Shown: positions 1 to 9,219 of the stretch, in pieces | How positions within the stretch are numbered: the first letter of the stretch is position 1 | Layout: each line of letters begins with the position of its first letter | From: Streptomyces sp. SKN60 | GTDB taxonomy: Bacteria > Actinomycetota > Actinomycetes > Streptomycetales > Streptomycetaceae | Length of the DNA stretch: 64,000 nucleotides | Reading direction: 5' to 3' | NCBI RefSeq assembly: GCF_026236535.1 | Contig: NZ_JAHTMW010000004.1 | Span: forward strand, 310,001 to 374,000 | The notes under the pieces: generated by a model | Told to the model about the DNA's origin: nothing | The model's input: only the letters and a program-made list of their open reading frames with translations | Databases searched by the model: none | Program-made: the position numbers and the translations under genes

Positions 1-1259
1 GCCCGGACGCCGTCGTGCTCGAACTCGTCGGTGACCCAGGTGCGCAGGCCCCGGATGGTCCGGGCGGTGCGCAGGGAGTGGGCGGTGTCCACGTACATGT
101 CGTCGTGGTAGACGGCGGCGGCGACCGGCACCTCGTTGGCGGCGAGCCGGGCCGGGTCGTACAGCGGCGCCCAGTCGGCGCGGGCGGCCAGGTGCTCGGC
201 CGTCTCGCGCAGCGGGGCGAGCGCCGGGTCCGTGGTGAAGTGCCAGGGGTGGATGCTCTCGCCGGTGAGCAGGACCGGTCCGTCGCCGGTGAGCGCCTTG
301 GCCGCGTCGAAGGCGGGGAACTCGGCGCGGACCCGCTCGGCGGCCCAGTCGGTGGCGCCGTGACCGTGGCCCGGACCCTGGGCGTAGATGGCCTCGTGGA
401 GCACGGCGTAGAGCGGGTGTCCGGCGAAGGAGAGCTGGGCCCGGACGGCTTCCAGGAAGGCGTCGGAGAGCGCGGCGCCGGCGGGGGTGGGGACGAAGGC
501 GTCCTCCAGGAGCAGATGGAGCTGGTGGGTGCCCTGGCCGGTACCGAGGAGGATGCCGAGGGACTGGAAGGCCTCGGGGGTGAGGGTGCCGCCGCCGGGC
601 AGGGCGGCGGGCCGTTCCTGCAGGTGCGCGACGATCGCCCGGACCCGCTCGACGTCGTCGGGGTAACGGGCGTAGTGTGCCTCGTTCTTGCGCAGGATCC
701 TGGGGTACGCGGCCCGGTAGACCTCGTCGGCGGTGGCGCCGAGCGAGGGCAGGCCGCCGGTGATGAGGACGGTGGCGAGGCCCTCGGGCGCGGTGGAGAG
801 GTAGTGGGTGGCGCAGAAGCCGCCGAAGCTCTGGCCGAGGACGGTCCACGGGGCGCCGCCGGTCAGCTCGCGGCGGATCAGTTCGCAGTCCTTGACGATG
901 GAGTCGGCGCGGAAGTGGGCCAGATAGGCGGCCTGCTCGCGCGGGGTGCCGCGGAGCGGCAGGGTCTGCCGGTTGGCGGGGGTGGAGCGGCCGGTGCCGC
1001 GCTGGTCCAGGAGCAGCACGCGGAACTCGCGCACGGCGCGCCCGAGCCAGGCCTGCGGGCCGATGAAGCGGCGGGCGCCGAAGCCGGGGCCGCCCTCCAG
1101 GTAGAGCAGCCAGGGCAGGTCGCTGCGGTCGGCCTTGTCCCTCGCGACGACCTCGCGTCCGTACAGCTCGATCGTCTCGCCGTCGGGGCGGGCGTGGTCG
1201 AGGGGGACGGTGTAGTGGCGGTCGGTGAGGACGAGTTCCGGCTGACGGTACGTGGACAC
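1..1259 (-). CDS. Proline iminopeptidase-like S33 alpha/beta hydrolase, 3' end cut by window edge
   Basis: A GTG start at 1259 is preceded by CAGGAG eight bases upstream. About 419 residues are visible and the last few lie outside the window, the family usually being about 430. Alpha/beta-hydrolase features are the oxyanion loop GGPG (about residues 56-59), DQRGTGRS (85-92) and the nucleophile elbow GQSFGG with Ser144. An FEHDG segment near the visible end could hold the catalytic His. Members of peptidase family S33 release N-terminal proline from peptides, normally in the cytoplasm, and no signal peptide is seen here. It reads in the same direction as the VOC gene upstream but about 90 bases separate them, so co-transcription is possible but unproven. 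Another alpha/beta hydrolase specificity cannot be excluded. Confidence 0.85.
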   Translation of the reverse strand, partial: MSTYRQPELVLTDRHYTVPLDHARPDGETIELYGREVVARDKADRSDLPWLLYLEGGPGFGARRFIGPQAWLGRAVREFRVLLLDQRGTGRSTPANRQTLPLRGTPREQAAYLAHFRADSIVKDCELIRRELTGGAPWTVLGQSFGGFCATHYLSTAPEGLATVLITGGLPSLGATADEVYRAAYPRILRKNEAHYARYPDDVERVRAIVAHLQERPAALPGGGTLTPEAFQSLGILLGTGQGTHQLHLLLEDAFVPTPAGAALSDAFLEAVRAQLSFAGHPLYAVLHEAIYAQGPGHGHGATDWAAERVRAEFPAFDAAKALTGDGPVLLTGESIHPWHFTTDPALAPLRETAEHLAARADWAPLYDPARLAANEVPVAAAVYHDDMYVDTAHSLRTARTIRGLRTWVTDEFEHDGVR

Positions 1260-1348
1260 GGCGTACGGCTCCTGTTCGTGTGCGCCCCCGCCAGGACAGT
1301 GGATCACATGACGGGGGCGCACGCCGCCCAAGGGCCGGAAGCGGCGGA

Positions 1349-1738
1349 TCAGCGCTGGAGCACCGCGATGACGTTCTTCGCGGAGTCGGTGAACCAGGCG
1401 ATGGCGGGGCCGCGCTCGTCCCGGCAGATGCCCTTGGCGTCGAACTCGAAGCCCTCGTAGCGCTGGAACTCGACACCCTTGTCGGCGAGGGCGTCGACGG
1501 CGACGTCGATGTCGTCGACCTGGAAGTTCAGGACGGTGAAGCTCGCCGGGCTGTGCGCGTCGCCCTTCGGGTAGACCATGACCCTCGCGCCGCCGGCGAG
1601 GGTGAGGAACAGCATCCGCATCTCCCCGGTGCCCTCCACGTCGGCCTGGAGGCCGAGGGTGTCGCCGTAGAAGGCGCGGGCCGCGTCGAGGTCGTCGACC
1701 GAGAAGCTGCTGAATGCCGTGGTGCTGCCGAACAACAC
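1349..1738 (-). CDS. VOC (glyoxalase/bleomycin-resistance fold) family protein
   Basis: A 129-residue single-domain VOC protein. The FSVDDLDAARAFYGDTLGL segment at the N-terminus is the typical first beta-alpha-beta unit, and NFQVDDIDVAVDALADKG begins the second half. I chose GTG 1738 because AAGGGAG lies seven bases upstream; a longer reading to 1789 adds a low-complexity leader with no ribosome site. Family members bind a divalent metal and act as lyases, dioxygenases or drug-binding proteins, and the substrate cannot be told here. A 16-bp dyad about 110 bases upstream may be its operator. Confidence 0.85.
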   Translation of the reverse strand: MLFGSTTAFSSFSVDDLDAARAFYGDTLGLQADVEGTGEMRMLFLTLAGGARVMVYPKGDAHSPASFTVLNFQVDDIDVAVDALADKGVEFQRYEGFEFDAKGICRDERGPAIAWFTDSAKNVIAVLQR

Positions 1739-1845
1739 GGGTGATCTCCCTTCGGTGGGGCGTCTGCTGACGTCCCCACAGGGCACCACGGCCCGGGCGC
1801 CCGGCCGCCCCCGCCACGCGGAAACGGCCGGATGGTCCCCCGCCT

Positions 1846-1861
1846 GTCACCCTCGGGTGAC
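1846..1861. promoter_or_regulatory. Perfect dyad GTCACCC-TC-GGGTGAC
   Basis: Seven-base perfect arms surround a two-base centre, in the 170-bp gap between the nadE stop and the VOC start. The loop is too short for a good terminator and no U-tract follows, so an operator is the better guess. The binding protein is unknown. Confidence 0.3.
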
Positions 1862-1904
1862 CGTGCCCGGAAGGGGCGGGGGCCCAGGAGCCTCAGGGCG
1901 CGAT

Positions 1905-1936
1905 CGGCTCAGGGCGCGATCGGCAGGCCGCGCTTG
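1905..1936. repeat. Tandem 16-bp duplication across the nadE stop codon
   Basis: The unit CTCAGGGCGCGATCGG occurs twice back to back and contains the reverse-strand stop triplet TCA. The nadE reading frame ends in the upstream copy (as transcribed) and the second copy is untranslated. It looks like a recent slippage event. Confidence 0.7.
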
Positions 1937-2757
1937 TGGTCGGTGAGCCGGTAGCGGCGCACGATCGCGTCGAAGGCGGCCTCGCCGACCGGCTTGCCCT
2001 CCAGGAAGTCGTCGATCTCGTCGTACGTCACGCCGAGCGCGTCCTCGTCGGGCTTGCCCGGGTCCAGGGTCTCCAGGTCGGCCGTCGGGGTCTTCCACAC
2101 CAGCTCGGCGGGGGCGCCGAGCTCGGCCGCGACCGCGCGCACCCGGCGCTTGGTGAGACCGGTGAGCGGGACGAGGTCGGCGGCGCCGTCGCCGTACTTG
2201 GTGAAGAAGCCGGAGACCGCCTCGGCGGCGTGGTCGGTGCCGACGACCAGGCCGTCGTGCGCGCCGGCCACCGCGTACTGGGCGATCATCCGCTGGCGGG
2301 CCTTGATGTTGCCCTGGACGAAGTCCTGGTGGTGCGCGTCGCGGAAGGAGACGCCGGCGGCCAGGGCCGCGTCGAGGGCGGCGTCGCTGGCCGGCTTCAC
2401 GTCCACGGTGAGGACCTGGTCGGCCCGGATGAAGCCGAGGGCGAGCTGGGCGTCGTGCTCGTCGGCCTGGACGCCGTAGGGCAGCCGCATCGCGTGGAAC
2501 ACGGCCTCGTGGCCGGCGGCCCGGGCCCGCTCGACGGCGAGCTGGCAGAGCCGGCCCGCGGTGGTGGAGTCGACGCCGCCGCTGATGCCGAGGACCAGGG
2601 AGCGCAGCCCGGTGGAGGTGAGGCGGTCGGCGAGGAAGGCCACCCGGCGCTCGATCTCCGTCTTAGGGTCGAAGGTCTCGCCGACCTCCAGCTCCCGGGC
2701 GATCTGCTGCTGCAGGGCCGTCTGCTGCTGCAGGGCGGTGGTCTCCGGGTCGGTCAC
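1909..2757 (-). CDS. nadE: Ammonia-dependent NAD+ synthetase
   Basis: 282 residues, normal length for the bacterial ammonia-dependent NadE. It converts deamido-NAD+, ATP and ammonia to NAD+ in the cytoplasm. The P-loop-like PP-loop GISGGVDS is at residues 57-64, and [26 protein letters not shown] is typical of the family. The GTG start at 2757 has GAGGAG six bases upstream. The N-terminus carries a tandem peptide duplication (TALQQQ twice, about residues 7-18). The stop codon lies in a 16-bp tandem DNA duplication, so a second copy of the terminal PIAP-stop sits directly downstream. There is no glutaminase domain, so it needs free ammonia. Confidence 0.95.
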   Translation of the reverse strand: MTDPETTALQQQTALQQQIARELEVGETFDPKTEIERRVAFLADRLTSTGLRSLVLGISGGVDSTTAGRLCQLAVERARAAGHEAVFHAMRLPYGVQADEHDAQLALGFIRADQVLTVDVKPASDAALDAALAAGVSFRDAHHQDFVQGNIKARQRMIAQYAVAGAHDGLVVGTDHAAEAVSGFFTKYGDGAADLVPLTGLTKRRVRAVAAELGAPAELVWKTPTADLETLDPGKPDEDALGVTYDEIDDFLEGKPVGEAAFDAIVRRYRLTDHKRGLPIAP

Positions 2758-2877
2758 GGAATGCTCCTCGGTGCTGCGGTGTCTGGCCTGCGATGTCCGG
2801 CCGGTGGTGACGGTCGGTCCCGGTCGACTCTATCCGGCCGTACGGACACCCCCGCGGCGGCGACCGGGTGGGACGGG

Positions 2878-4017
2878 TCACTCCGCCAGGCAGTGCACCT
2901 CGACCCGCTGCACCAGGTTGTTCCCGAAGCCGCTGCGGTTCCAGGGGGCGGTGAGCGGCTGGGTGCGGCCGGTGGCGTCGGTGGCGCGGACGCTGAGGAG
3001 GTACGTGCCCGGGGTCGCCGTCCAGCCCGCTCGCCAGGCCGCCCAGGCCCAGGGCCGGTCCGGGTCGGCGGTGACCTCGGCGTCCGTCCAGCTCTCCTCG
3101 CCGTCGGCGCTGAGCTCGACCCGGACCACGGGGCCGTGCCCGGACCAGGCGCGGCCGGCCAGCGGCACCGGGCCGGGGCGGACGACGCGGGCCCGGGTCA
3201 TGAAGTCGGGGAAGCCGGGCGGGATCATCAGGGCGCGCGGGGCGATCAGGGTCACCGGCTCGCCCGGGTCCTCCGGGTCCTCGGTGGCGCGCCGGTAGCG
3301 GTAGGCGACGGCCTGCTGGAAGCCGGTGAAGGGGGTGTCGGTGACGGTGACCGAGCGGAGCCACTTCACCGAGGCCATGCCGTACCAGCCGGGCACGACC
3401 AGGCGCAGCGGGTGCCCGTGCTGGGGCGGCAGCGGGGCGCCGTTCATGGCGTACGCGACGAGGACGCCGCGGTCGGGGTCGGCGGCCGGGCCGAGCGGGA
3501 GGCTGCGCCGGTAGTCCTGTTCGACTCCGCGTTCCACGCCGTGGTCGGCGCCGGTGAAGACGGCCTCGACGGCGCCGGCCCGCGGGCCCGCCTCGGCGAG
3601 CAGGGCGGCCAGCGGGACGCCGGTCCAGTCGGCGGTGCCGACGGCCTCGGCCAGCCAGGGCTGGCTGACCGGGCGGGGCGTGAGGCGGGCCCGGCCGTTG
3701 CCGGCGCACTCCAGGGTGACCCGGTGGGTGACGGCGGGGCGGGCGCGGAGCGCCGCGAGGTCGAGCGAGAGCGGGTGGTCGACGAGGCCGTCGAGGTCGA
3801 GCCGCCAGGTGTCGGGGTCGGTGGCGGGGATGTCGTAGTGCACGAGGACGTAGTGCAGGCCGGGCGGGCTGGTGTCGTGGGCGAGCGCTTCGAGCGGCAG
3901 GCCGTGGTTGCGGGTGGCGAGGGCCAGTTCGGCGGTGCTGATGCCCTCGTCGGGCCCGGCGACGCGGCCCGGCGCGCTGACCTCCCCGAGTCGCGGCGTA
4001 CGGTCCATGCTTCTCAT
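2878..4017 (-). CDS. Molybdopterin-dependent sulfite-oxidase-family protein
   Basis: 379 residues. The oxidoreductase molybdopterin domain (about residues 25-230) contains LECAGNGR with Cys104, the position that ligates molybdenum in the sulfite oxidase fold. It also contains HGHPLRLVVPGWYGMASVKWL, a family hallmark. A Mo-co dimerisation immunoglobulin-like domain follows (about 245-375). There is no signal peptide or heme domain, so it is probably cytoplasmic. The start is uncertain, with ATGs at 4017 and 4008 and neither having a good ribosome site. The next gene upstream encodes a membrane-anchored paralogue. Substrate is unknown; sulfite is only one possibility. Confidence 0.85.
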   Translation of the reverse strand: MRSMDRTPRLGEVSAPGRVAGPDEGISTAELALATRNHGLPLEALAHDTSPPGLHYVLVHYDIPATDPDTWRLDLDGLVDHPLSLDLAALRARPAVTHRVTLECAGNGRARLTPRPVSQPWLAEAVGTADWTGVPLAALLAEAGPRAGAVEAVFTGADHGVERGVEQDYRRSLPLGPAADPDRGVLVAYAMNGAPLPPQHGHPLRLVVPGWYGMASVKWLRSVTVTDTPFTGFQQAVAYRYRRATEDPEDPGEPVTLIAPRALMIPPGFPDFMTRARVVRPGPVPLAGRAWSGHGPVVRVELSADGEESWTDAEVTADPDRPWAWAAWRAGWTATPGTYLLSVRATDATGRTQPLTAPWNRSGFGNNLVQRVEVHCLAE

Positions 4018-4328
4018 GGTGCGCCGTACGGGCCCCGGCGGCATCCGCCGGGGCGGGGCAGCCGGCGGTCTCGGCCGGGGTGCCGCGCTGGGGGCCGCCG
4101 GGCCGCGGCCCGGCCGGGCGCCCGCGGGCCGGCGTTCCTCGGACGCCCGCCGTCGACGAGACGTACCGGTGCCGCGCCACCGACGGCGGGCCCGGGGCAC
4201 TGGGCAGGTTCGGTGGTGGGCGAGGCGGGCGGGGCGTACCGCTGCCGCCCGGCAGGTGCAAGGCGCTCGCGCGCCGGTGGCGCCCGGCCGCCGTGGGCGG
4301 GGACGCATCGGCCACCCGGTGCCGCCGC
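4018..4328. other. 311-bp intergenic region between two molybdo-oxidoreductase genes
   Basis: Very GC-rich. I see no convincing open frame with a ribosome site and no clear promoter or terminator hairpin. It probably holds the promoter of the 2878-4017 gene. Confidence 0.4.
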
Positions 4329-5909
4329 TCAGTCCTCCGTGACGGTGACCTCGACGGAGTGCAGGCCGGTCGCCCCGTCCGGCATGACGTCGGCGCGGCG
4401 GTCGGTCTGCACGGCGCCGGTGCCGTCGGTGGCGCGCACCGTGAGGGTGTGCTTGCCGGGGGTGGCGGGCCAGCGGTGGACCCACTGGCGCCAGGTGTCG
4501 CGGCCGTCCTCGGCGCCGAGCTCGGCGTCCTGCCAGGGCCCGTCGTCGACCCGTACCTGCACCCGGGAGACGCCCCGGTGCTGGGCCCAGGCGACGCCGG
4601 CGACGGCGACCGGGCGGCCGCCCGCGGTGATCCTGGCGAGGGGCCGGGGGGTGTCGATCCGGGACTGGGTCTTGACCGGCGCCTGCGCGGACCAGCCGCG
4701 CGGCACCCAGTAGGCGTCGTAGGCGGCGAAGGTGGTGAGCTCCAGGGAGCTCAGCCACTTGCAGGCGGAGACGTAGCCGTACAGGCCGGGGACGACCATG
4801 CGGACGGGGAAGCCGTGCGCGAAGGGCAGCGGCTCGCCGTTCATGCCGAAGGCGAGGAGCGCGTCGCGGCCGTCCATCACGGCCTCGACGGGGGTGCCGA
4901 TGGTCATGCCGTCGACGGAGCGGGCGACGAGCTGGTCGGCGGGGCCGCCCTGCGAGGGCGGGCGGACCCCGCACTCGCGGAGCAGGGCGTCGAGGCGGAC
5001 GCCGAGCCAGCGGGCGTTGCCGACGAGGGAGCCGCCGACCTCGTTGGAGACGCAGGCGAGAGTGATGTCGCGTTCGACGACCTCGCGGCGCAGCAGCTCG
5101 GGCAGGGTGAAGACCCGCTCCCGCGGTACGCCGCTGCCGTGGACGCGCAGCTTCCAGGTGTCGGCGTCGACGCGCGGGACGACGAGCGCGGTGTCGACCC
5201 GGTAGAAGTCCTTGTTCGGGGTGACGAAGGGGCTGATGCCCTCGACCGGGAGCTGGGCGCCGGGCGGTACGGCGGGGGCGGGCGAGGCGGGCCGGGGCAG
5301 CCGCAGCGCGCTGCGGGAGGCGGCGGCGTGCTCGGAGCGGGTGGAGCCCAGGCTGCGGGCCAGGAAGGTGGCCGCGGTGGCGCCGGCGGCCACGCCGGCC
5401 CCGGCGAGCAGGAAGCCGCGGCGGTCGGTGCGGGGCGCCGCGGCGGGGCGCGGCCGGGTGAGCCGGGCGATCAGGACGTACAGCAGGGCGGCGGCGGTGG
5501 CCGCGCCGGCGAGCGAGGGCAGCGCGTCGCCGGCGGAGGTGGAGTCGGGCCGGGTGACGGCGGCGAGCACCCCGAGCGCGCCGAGCAGCCCCACGCCGGC
5601 GAGGGCGGCGGCCCGGCGGCGCAGGGCGAGCAGACCGAGACCGGCGGCGATCAGCGCGAGCAGCACGAGGATGCCGAATTCCAGGACCGCCTTGTCGCTC
5701 TCGCCGAACGTGCGGATGGCCCAGTCCTTGACCCCGGCCGGGGTGCGGTCGACGACCGCGTCGCCGACGGCGGGCACCGGCCCGGCCTCGGGGCGCACGA
5801 CGACGGCCACGAGCGCGGCGACCGCGAGCCCGCCGTATCCGGCGAGGATCCCGGCGAGAGCGGCGAGCAGCCGGTCGGTACGGGTGGGCGGCGGGGGCGC
5901 GGCGGTCAT
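4329..5909 (-). CDS. Membrane-anchored molybdopterin-dependent oxidoreductase
   Basis: 526 residues from ATG 5909 (an upstream in-frame ATG at 5948 is possible). The N-terminal 185 residues carry about five hydrophobic segments (near 15-40, 75-97, 100-120, 133-152 and 165-186). A sulfite-oxidase-type molybdopterin domain follows with LACVSNEVGG, where Cys286 is the expected Mo ligand, and MVVPGLYGYVSACKWL. A C-terminal Mo-co dimerisation domain closes the protein. The catalytic part is probably outside the membrane, since DRRGFLLAGAG precedes the last segment in the style of a Tat-like anchor. The acceptor and substrate are not evident. Confidence 0.87.
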   Translation of the reverse strand: MTAAPPPPTRTDRLLAALAGILAGYGGLAVAALVAVVVRPEAGPVPAVGDAVVDRTPAGVKDWAIRTFGESDKAVLEFGILVLLALIAAGLGLLALRRRAAALAGVGLLGALGVLAAVTRPDSTSAGDALPSLAGAATAAALLYVLIARLTRPRPAAAPRTDRRGFLLAGAGVAAGATAATFLARSLGSTRSEHAAASRSALRLPRPASPAPAVPPGAQLPVEGISPFVTPNKDFYRVDTALVVPRVDADTWKLRVHGSGVPRERVFTLPELLRREVVERDITLACVSNEVGGSLVGNARWLGVRLDALLRECGVRPPSQGGPADQLVARSVDGMTIGTPVEAVMDGRDALLAFGMNGEPLPFAHGFPVRMVVPGLYGYVSACKWLSSLELTTFAAYDAYWVPRGWSAQAPVKTQSRIDTPRPLARITAGGRPVAVAGVAWAQHRGVSRVQVRVDDGPWQDAELGAEDGRDTWRQWVHRWPATPGKHTLTVRATDGTGAVQTDRRADVMPDGATGLHSVEVTVTED

Positions 5910-5975
5910 GCCCCGATTCTGGGCGCCGGAGTGCCCCGGGGCGAGCATCCGGGGCGCGGCGTCGTTCGTCCGGAC

Positions 5976-6890
5976 TCAGGGCCGTTCCCCGCCGCCCGGC
6001 GGGTGTTCGCCGGGTACGGCGAGCTCCTCCACCGCCTCCACGCCGACGACGGCTCCGGTGGAGCGCTTGCCGCGGCGCAGCCGGCCCTCCAGCCAGGAGG
6101 CGAAGGTGGTGAGGAGGAAGTTGAGGATCACGAAGACGACGGCGACGATGGTGAACGAGGCGATCGTGTTCGCCCCGTAGTTCGCGCTCATCGGGCGCAC
6201 GGAGGCGAGCAGTTCCGAGAAGCCGAGCATCGCGCCGCCGAGCGCGGTGTCCTTGACGATCACGACGAGCTGGCTGACCAGGGCGGGCAGCATCGCGGTG
6301 ACGGACTGCGGGAGCAGCACGTACGCCATGGTCTGGCCCTTGCGCATGCCGATCGCCTTGGCCGCGTCGGTCTGCCCGCCGGGCAGGGCGAGGATGCCGG
6401 CCCGGACGACCTCGGCGAGGACCGAGGAGTTGTAGAGCACGAGCCCGGTGACGACCGCGTACAGCGGCCGGTTCTCGGGGCTGACGTCGGTGAACTCCGA
6501 GTAGGCGGCGTTGGCGAAGAGCATCAGGATCAGTACGGGGATGGCGCGGAAGAACTCCACGACCGTGCCGGCCGTCGCCCGTACCCAGGTGTGGTCGGAG
6601 AGCCGGGCGATGCCGAACAGCGCGCCGAGCGGCAGGGCGATCACCATGGCGAGGGCGGCGGCGATGACGGTGTTCTTCAGGCCCGGCAGGATGTACGTGT
6701 TCCAGATCCGGGGGTCGGTGAAGAACGGATCCCACTTGGTCCCGTCGAGCTGGTTCTTGGCGGCGAGGCTGTCCACCACCCACCACACCAGGGCGCCGAT
6801 GGCGACCAGGAAGAGCACGGTGAAGAGGACGTTCCGACGGCGGGCGCTCGGCCCGGGGACGTCGTAGAGGACGGTCGGCTTCTCCTTCAT
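5976..6890 (-). CDS. gluD: Glutamate-type amino-acid ABC transporter, permease subunit 2
   Basis: 304 residues, HisM/GluD type. There are about six membrane segments, and the permease motif region ARAGILALPGGQTDAAKAIG contains the EAA-loop consensus that contacts the ATPase. The C-terminal tail is charged and Pro/Gly-rich. The ATG at 6890 overlaps the stop of the preceding permease gene (ATGA), so the two are translationally coupled. This is the last gene of the four-gene minus-strand operon and pairs with GluC as a heterodimeric channel for acidic amino acids. Substrate is inferred from the gluABCD order and the binding protein type. Confidence 0.92.
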   Translation of the reverse strand: MKEKPTVLYDVPGPSARRRNVLFTVLFLVAIGALVWWVVDSLAAKNQLDGTKWDPFFTDPRIWNTYILPGLKNTVIAAALAMVIALPLGALFGIARLSDHTWVRATAGTVVEFFRAIPVLILMLFANAAYSEFTDVSPENRPLYAVVTGLVLYNSSVLAEVVRAGILALPGGQTDAAKAIGMRKGQTMAYVLLPQSVTAMLPALVSQLVVIVKDTALGGAMLGFSELLASVRPMSANYGANTIASFTIVAVVFVILNFLLTTFASWLEGRLRRGKRSTGAVVGVEAVEELAVPGEHPPGGGERP

Positions 6891-7552
6891 CGCTTCACCG
6901 CCACCTTCTTGGCGATCCAGCCGAGGAACAGTCCGGTGGGCAGGGTGAGACAGATGAAGCCGAAGGCGAAGATCGCGGAGATGAGCAGGAGCTGCGCCTC
7001 GTTCTCGATCATCTCGCGCATCAGGAGCGCGGCTTCGGCGACGCCGATGGCGGCGGCGACGGTGGTGTTCTTGGTGAGGGCGATGAGGACGTTGGTGAGG
7101 GGGCCGACGACCGAGCGGAAGGCCTGCGGCAGCACGATGAGGCGCAGGGTCTGGGTGAAGTTCAGACCGATGGCGCGGGCGGCCTCGACCTGGCCCAGGG
7201 GCACGGTGTTGATGCCGGAGCGCAGGGCCTCGCAGACGAAGGCGGAGGTGTAGGCGGTGAGGCCGAGGACGGCGAGCCGGAAGTTGATGGTCGTGAAGTC
7301 CTTGGCGCCCAGGCTGACTCCGAGGGTCTGGAAGAGGCCGAGCGAGGTGAAGACGATGATGACGGTGAGCGGGATGTTGCGGACGATGTTGACGTAGACG
7401 GTGCCGAAGCCCCGCATGAGGGGAACGGGGCTGACGCGCATGGCGGCCAGCAGCGTTCCCCAGATGAGGGAGCCTATGGCGGAGTAGAACGTCAGCTGGA
7501 TGGTGGTCCAGAAGGCGCCCAGGATGTCGTAGCCCTCGAGGAAGTCGAACAC
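6887..7552 (-). CDS. gluC: Glutamate-type amino-acid ABC transporter, permease subunit 1
   Basis: 221 residues with five to six membrane segments. The EAA-type loop reads LRSGINTVPLGQVEAARAIGLN. The GTG start at 7552 lies ten bases after the binding-protein stop, and the stop overlaps gluD by four bases. It is the typical His/Glu/Gln/Arg/opine permease family length. Confidence 0.92.
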   Translation of the reverse strand: MFDFLEGYDILGAFWTTIQLTFYSAIGSLIWGTLLAAMRVSPVPLMRGFGTVYVNIVRNIPLTVIIVFTSLGLFQTLGVSLGAKDFTTINFRLAVLGLTAYTSAFVCEALRSGINTVPLGQVEAARAIGLNFTQTLRLIVLPQAFRSVVGPLTNVLIALTKNTTVAAAIGVAEAALLMREMIENEAQLLLISAIFAFGFICLTLPTGLFLGWIAKKVAVKR

Positions 7553-7562
7553 GGCGGCCTGC

Positions 7563-8402
7563 TCACTGGACGATGACGCCGATCTTGGGGGCGGGTTCGT
7601 TCTGGTAACCGGCGGGGCCGAGGTTCTTGTCCACGGCGGCCTGCCAGGATCCGTCGGCGACCATCTTCTCCAGGGCCTTGTTGATCTGGTCCTTGAGTTC
7701 GCTGCCCTTCTGGACGCCGATGCCGTAGTTCTCGTTGCTCAGCTTGAAGCCGCCGAGCTTGAACTTGCCCTTGAACTCGGGCTGCGCGGCATAGCCGGCC
7801 AGGATCGAGTCGTCGGTGGTCAGGGCGTCGATCACGCCGTTCTCCAGGCCGGTGAGGCACTCGGAGTAGCCGCCGTACTCCTGGAGCTGGGCGTTCGGGG
7901 CGATCTTCGTCTTGACGTTCTGGGCGGAGGTCGAGCCGGTGACCGAGCAGAGCTTCTTGTTGTTGAGGTCGGTGGGCTTGGTGATGGTGTTGTCGTCCGC
8001 GCGGATCAGCACGTCCTGGTGGGCGAGGAGGTAGGGACCGGCGAAGTCGACCTTCTCCTGCCGCTTCTCGTTGATCGAGTAGGTGGCCGCGATGAAGTCC
8101 ACGTCGCCGCGCTGGAGCAGCGTCTCACGGTCGGCGCTCTTCGCCTCCTTCCAGACGATGTCGGACGGATCGTGGCCGAGTTCCTTCGCGACGTACGTCG
8201 CGACGTCGACATCGAAGCCCGTGTACTTGCCGTCCGGCGTCTTCAGGCCGAGGCCGGGCTGGTCGAACTTGATCCCGACGGTGATCTTGTCGTCGCCGCC
8301 CCCGCCGCCGCCACCGTCGTCGCTGCACGCGGCGCCGGTGAAGGCGAGGACGACCGCGGCGGCCGCGGCGACGGTGATCCTGCGGTTCCTGTGCGGGTTC
8401 AT
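7563..8402 (-). CDS. gluB: Glutamate-binding lipoprotein of ABC importer
   Basis: 279 residues. It has a lipoprotein signal (MNPHRNRR, hydrophobic stretch, then TGAAC with Cys26), a Gly-rich linker, and a family 3 solute-binding domain (KITVGIKFDQPGLGL, FDVDVATYVAKELG, DRETLLQRGDVDFIAATYSIN). It captures amino acids outside the membrane and delivers them to GluCD. The start ATG 8402 is backed by GGAG eight bases upstream; a GTG nine bases earlier is also in frame. The 61-bp gap after gluA is repeat-like (GGTACG units). Confidence 0.93.
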   Translation of the reverse strand: MNPHRNRRITVAAAAAVVLAFTGAACSDDGGGGGGGDDKITVGIKFDQPGLGLKTPDGKYTGFDVDVATYVAKELGHDPSDIVWKEAKSADRETLLQRGDVDFIAATYSINEKRQEKVDFAGPYLLAHQDVLIRADDNTITKPTDLNNKKLCSVTGSTSAQNVKTKIAPNAQLQEYGGYSECLTGLENGVIDALTTDDSILAGYAAQPEFKGKFKLGGFKLSNENYGIGVQKGSELKDQINKALEKMVADGSWQAAVDKNLGPAGYQNEPAPKIGVIVQ

Positions 8403-8463
8403 GGTCTTCACTCCACGGTGGTGCGGGTACGGGTACGGGTTTCGGGTGGGGGTACGGTGCGGG

Positions 8464-9219
8464 TCAGTGCTTGAGGATCTTCGACAGGAAGTCCTTGGCG
8501 CGCTCGCTGCGCGGGTTGCTGAAGAACTCGTCGGGCGTGGTCTCCTCGACGATCCGGCCGTCGGACATGAAGACCACACGATTGGCCGCCGAGCGGGCGA
8601 AGCCCATCTCGTGGGTGACGACCACCATCGTCATGCCGTCCTTGGCCAGCTGCCGCATGACCTCCAGGACCTCGTTGATCATCTCCGGGTCGAGCGCCGA
8701 GGTCGGCTCGTCGAACAGCATCACCTTGGGGTCCATGGCGAGCGCGCGGGCGATCGCGACGCGCTGCTGCTGTCCGCCGGAGAGCTGCGCCGGGTACTTG
8801 TCCGCCTGGTTGGCCACGCCGACCCGCTCAAGCAGGGCGCGGGCGCGTTCCTCGGCCTTCTTGCGGTCCTTCTTGCGGACCTTGATCTGGCCGAGGGTGA
8901 CATTGGCGAGGACGGTCTTGTGGGCGAAGAGGTTGAACGACTGGAAGACCATGCCGACGTCGGCGCGCAGCGCGGCCAGCGCCTTGCCCTCGGCGGGCAG
9001 CGGCCGGCCGTCGATGGTGATGGTGCCGGAGTCGATCGTCTCCAGCCGGTTGATGGCACGGCACAGCGTGGACTTGCCGGACCCGGAGGGCCCGATGACG
9101 ACCACGACCTCCCCACGGTGGATGGTGAGGTCGATGGACTGGAGCACGTGGAGCGCGCCGAAGTGTTTGTCGACGTCGCTCAGGACGACGAGTGCGTCGC
9201 CACCGTCCGGGACGGCCAT
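8464..9219 (-). CDS. gluA: Glutamate-type amino-acid ABC transporter, ATP-binding subunit
   Basis: 251 residues. Walker [10 protein letters not shown] is at 43-51, the Q-loop VFQSFNLF near 91-98, signature LSGGQ at 146-150, Walker [11 protein letters not shown] at 168-177, and a switch His in VVTHEMG. It powers uptake through GluCD. ATG 9219 is preferred because AGGAGG lies five bases upstream; a GTG at 9237 is in frame but has no such site. It is the first gene of the operon and diverges from the prephenate-decarboxylase operon. Confidence 0.95.
   Translation of the reverse strand: MAVPDGGDALVVLSDVDKHFGALHVLQSIDLTIHRGEVVVVIGPSGSGKSTLCRAINRLETIDSGTITIDGRPLPAEGKALAALRADVGMVFQSFNLFAHKTVLANVTLGQIKVRKKDRKKAEERARALLERVGVANQADKYPAQLSGGQQQRVAIARALAMDPKVMLFDEPTSALDPEMINEVLEVMRQLAKDGMTMVVVTHEMGFARSAANRVVFMSDGRIVEETTPDEFFSNPRSERAKDFLSKILKH

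Noticed and set aside
2878..6786. A 1302-residue open frame spanning several genes on the minus strand
   Set aside because: Most of it is Arg/Pro-rich shadow translation across the GluD and membrane molybdo-enzyme genes; only its last ~380 residues are the real molybdo-oxidoreductase.
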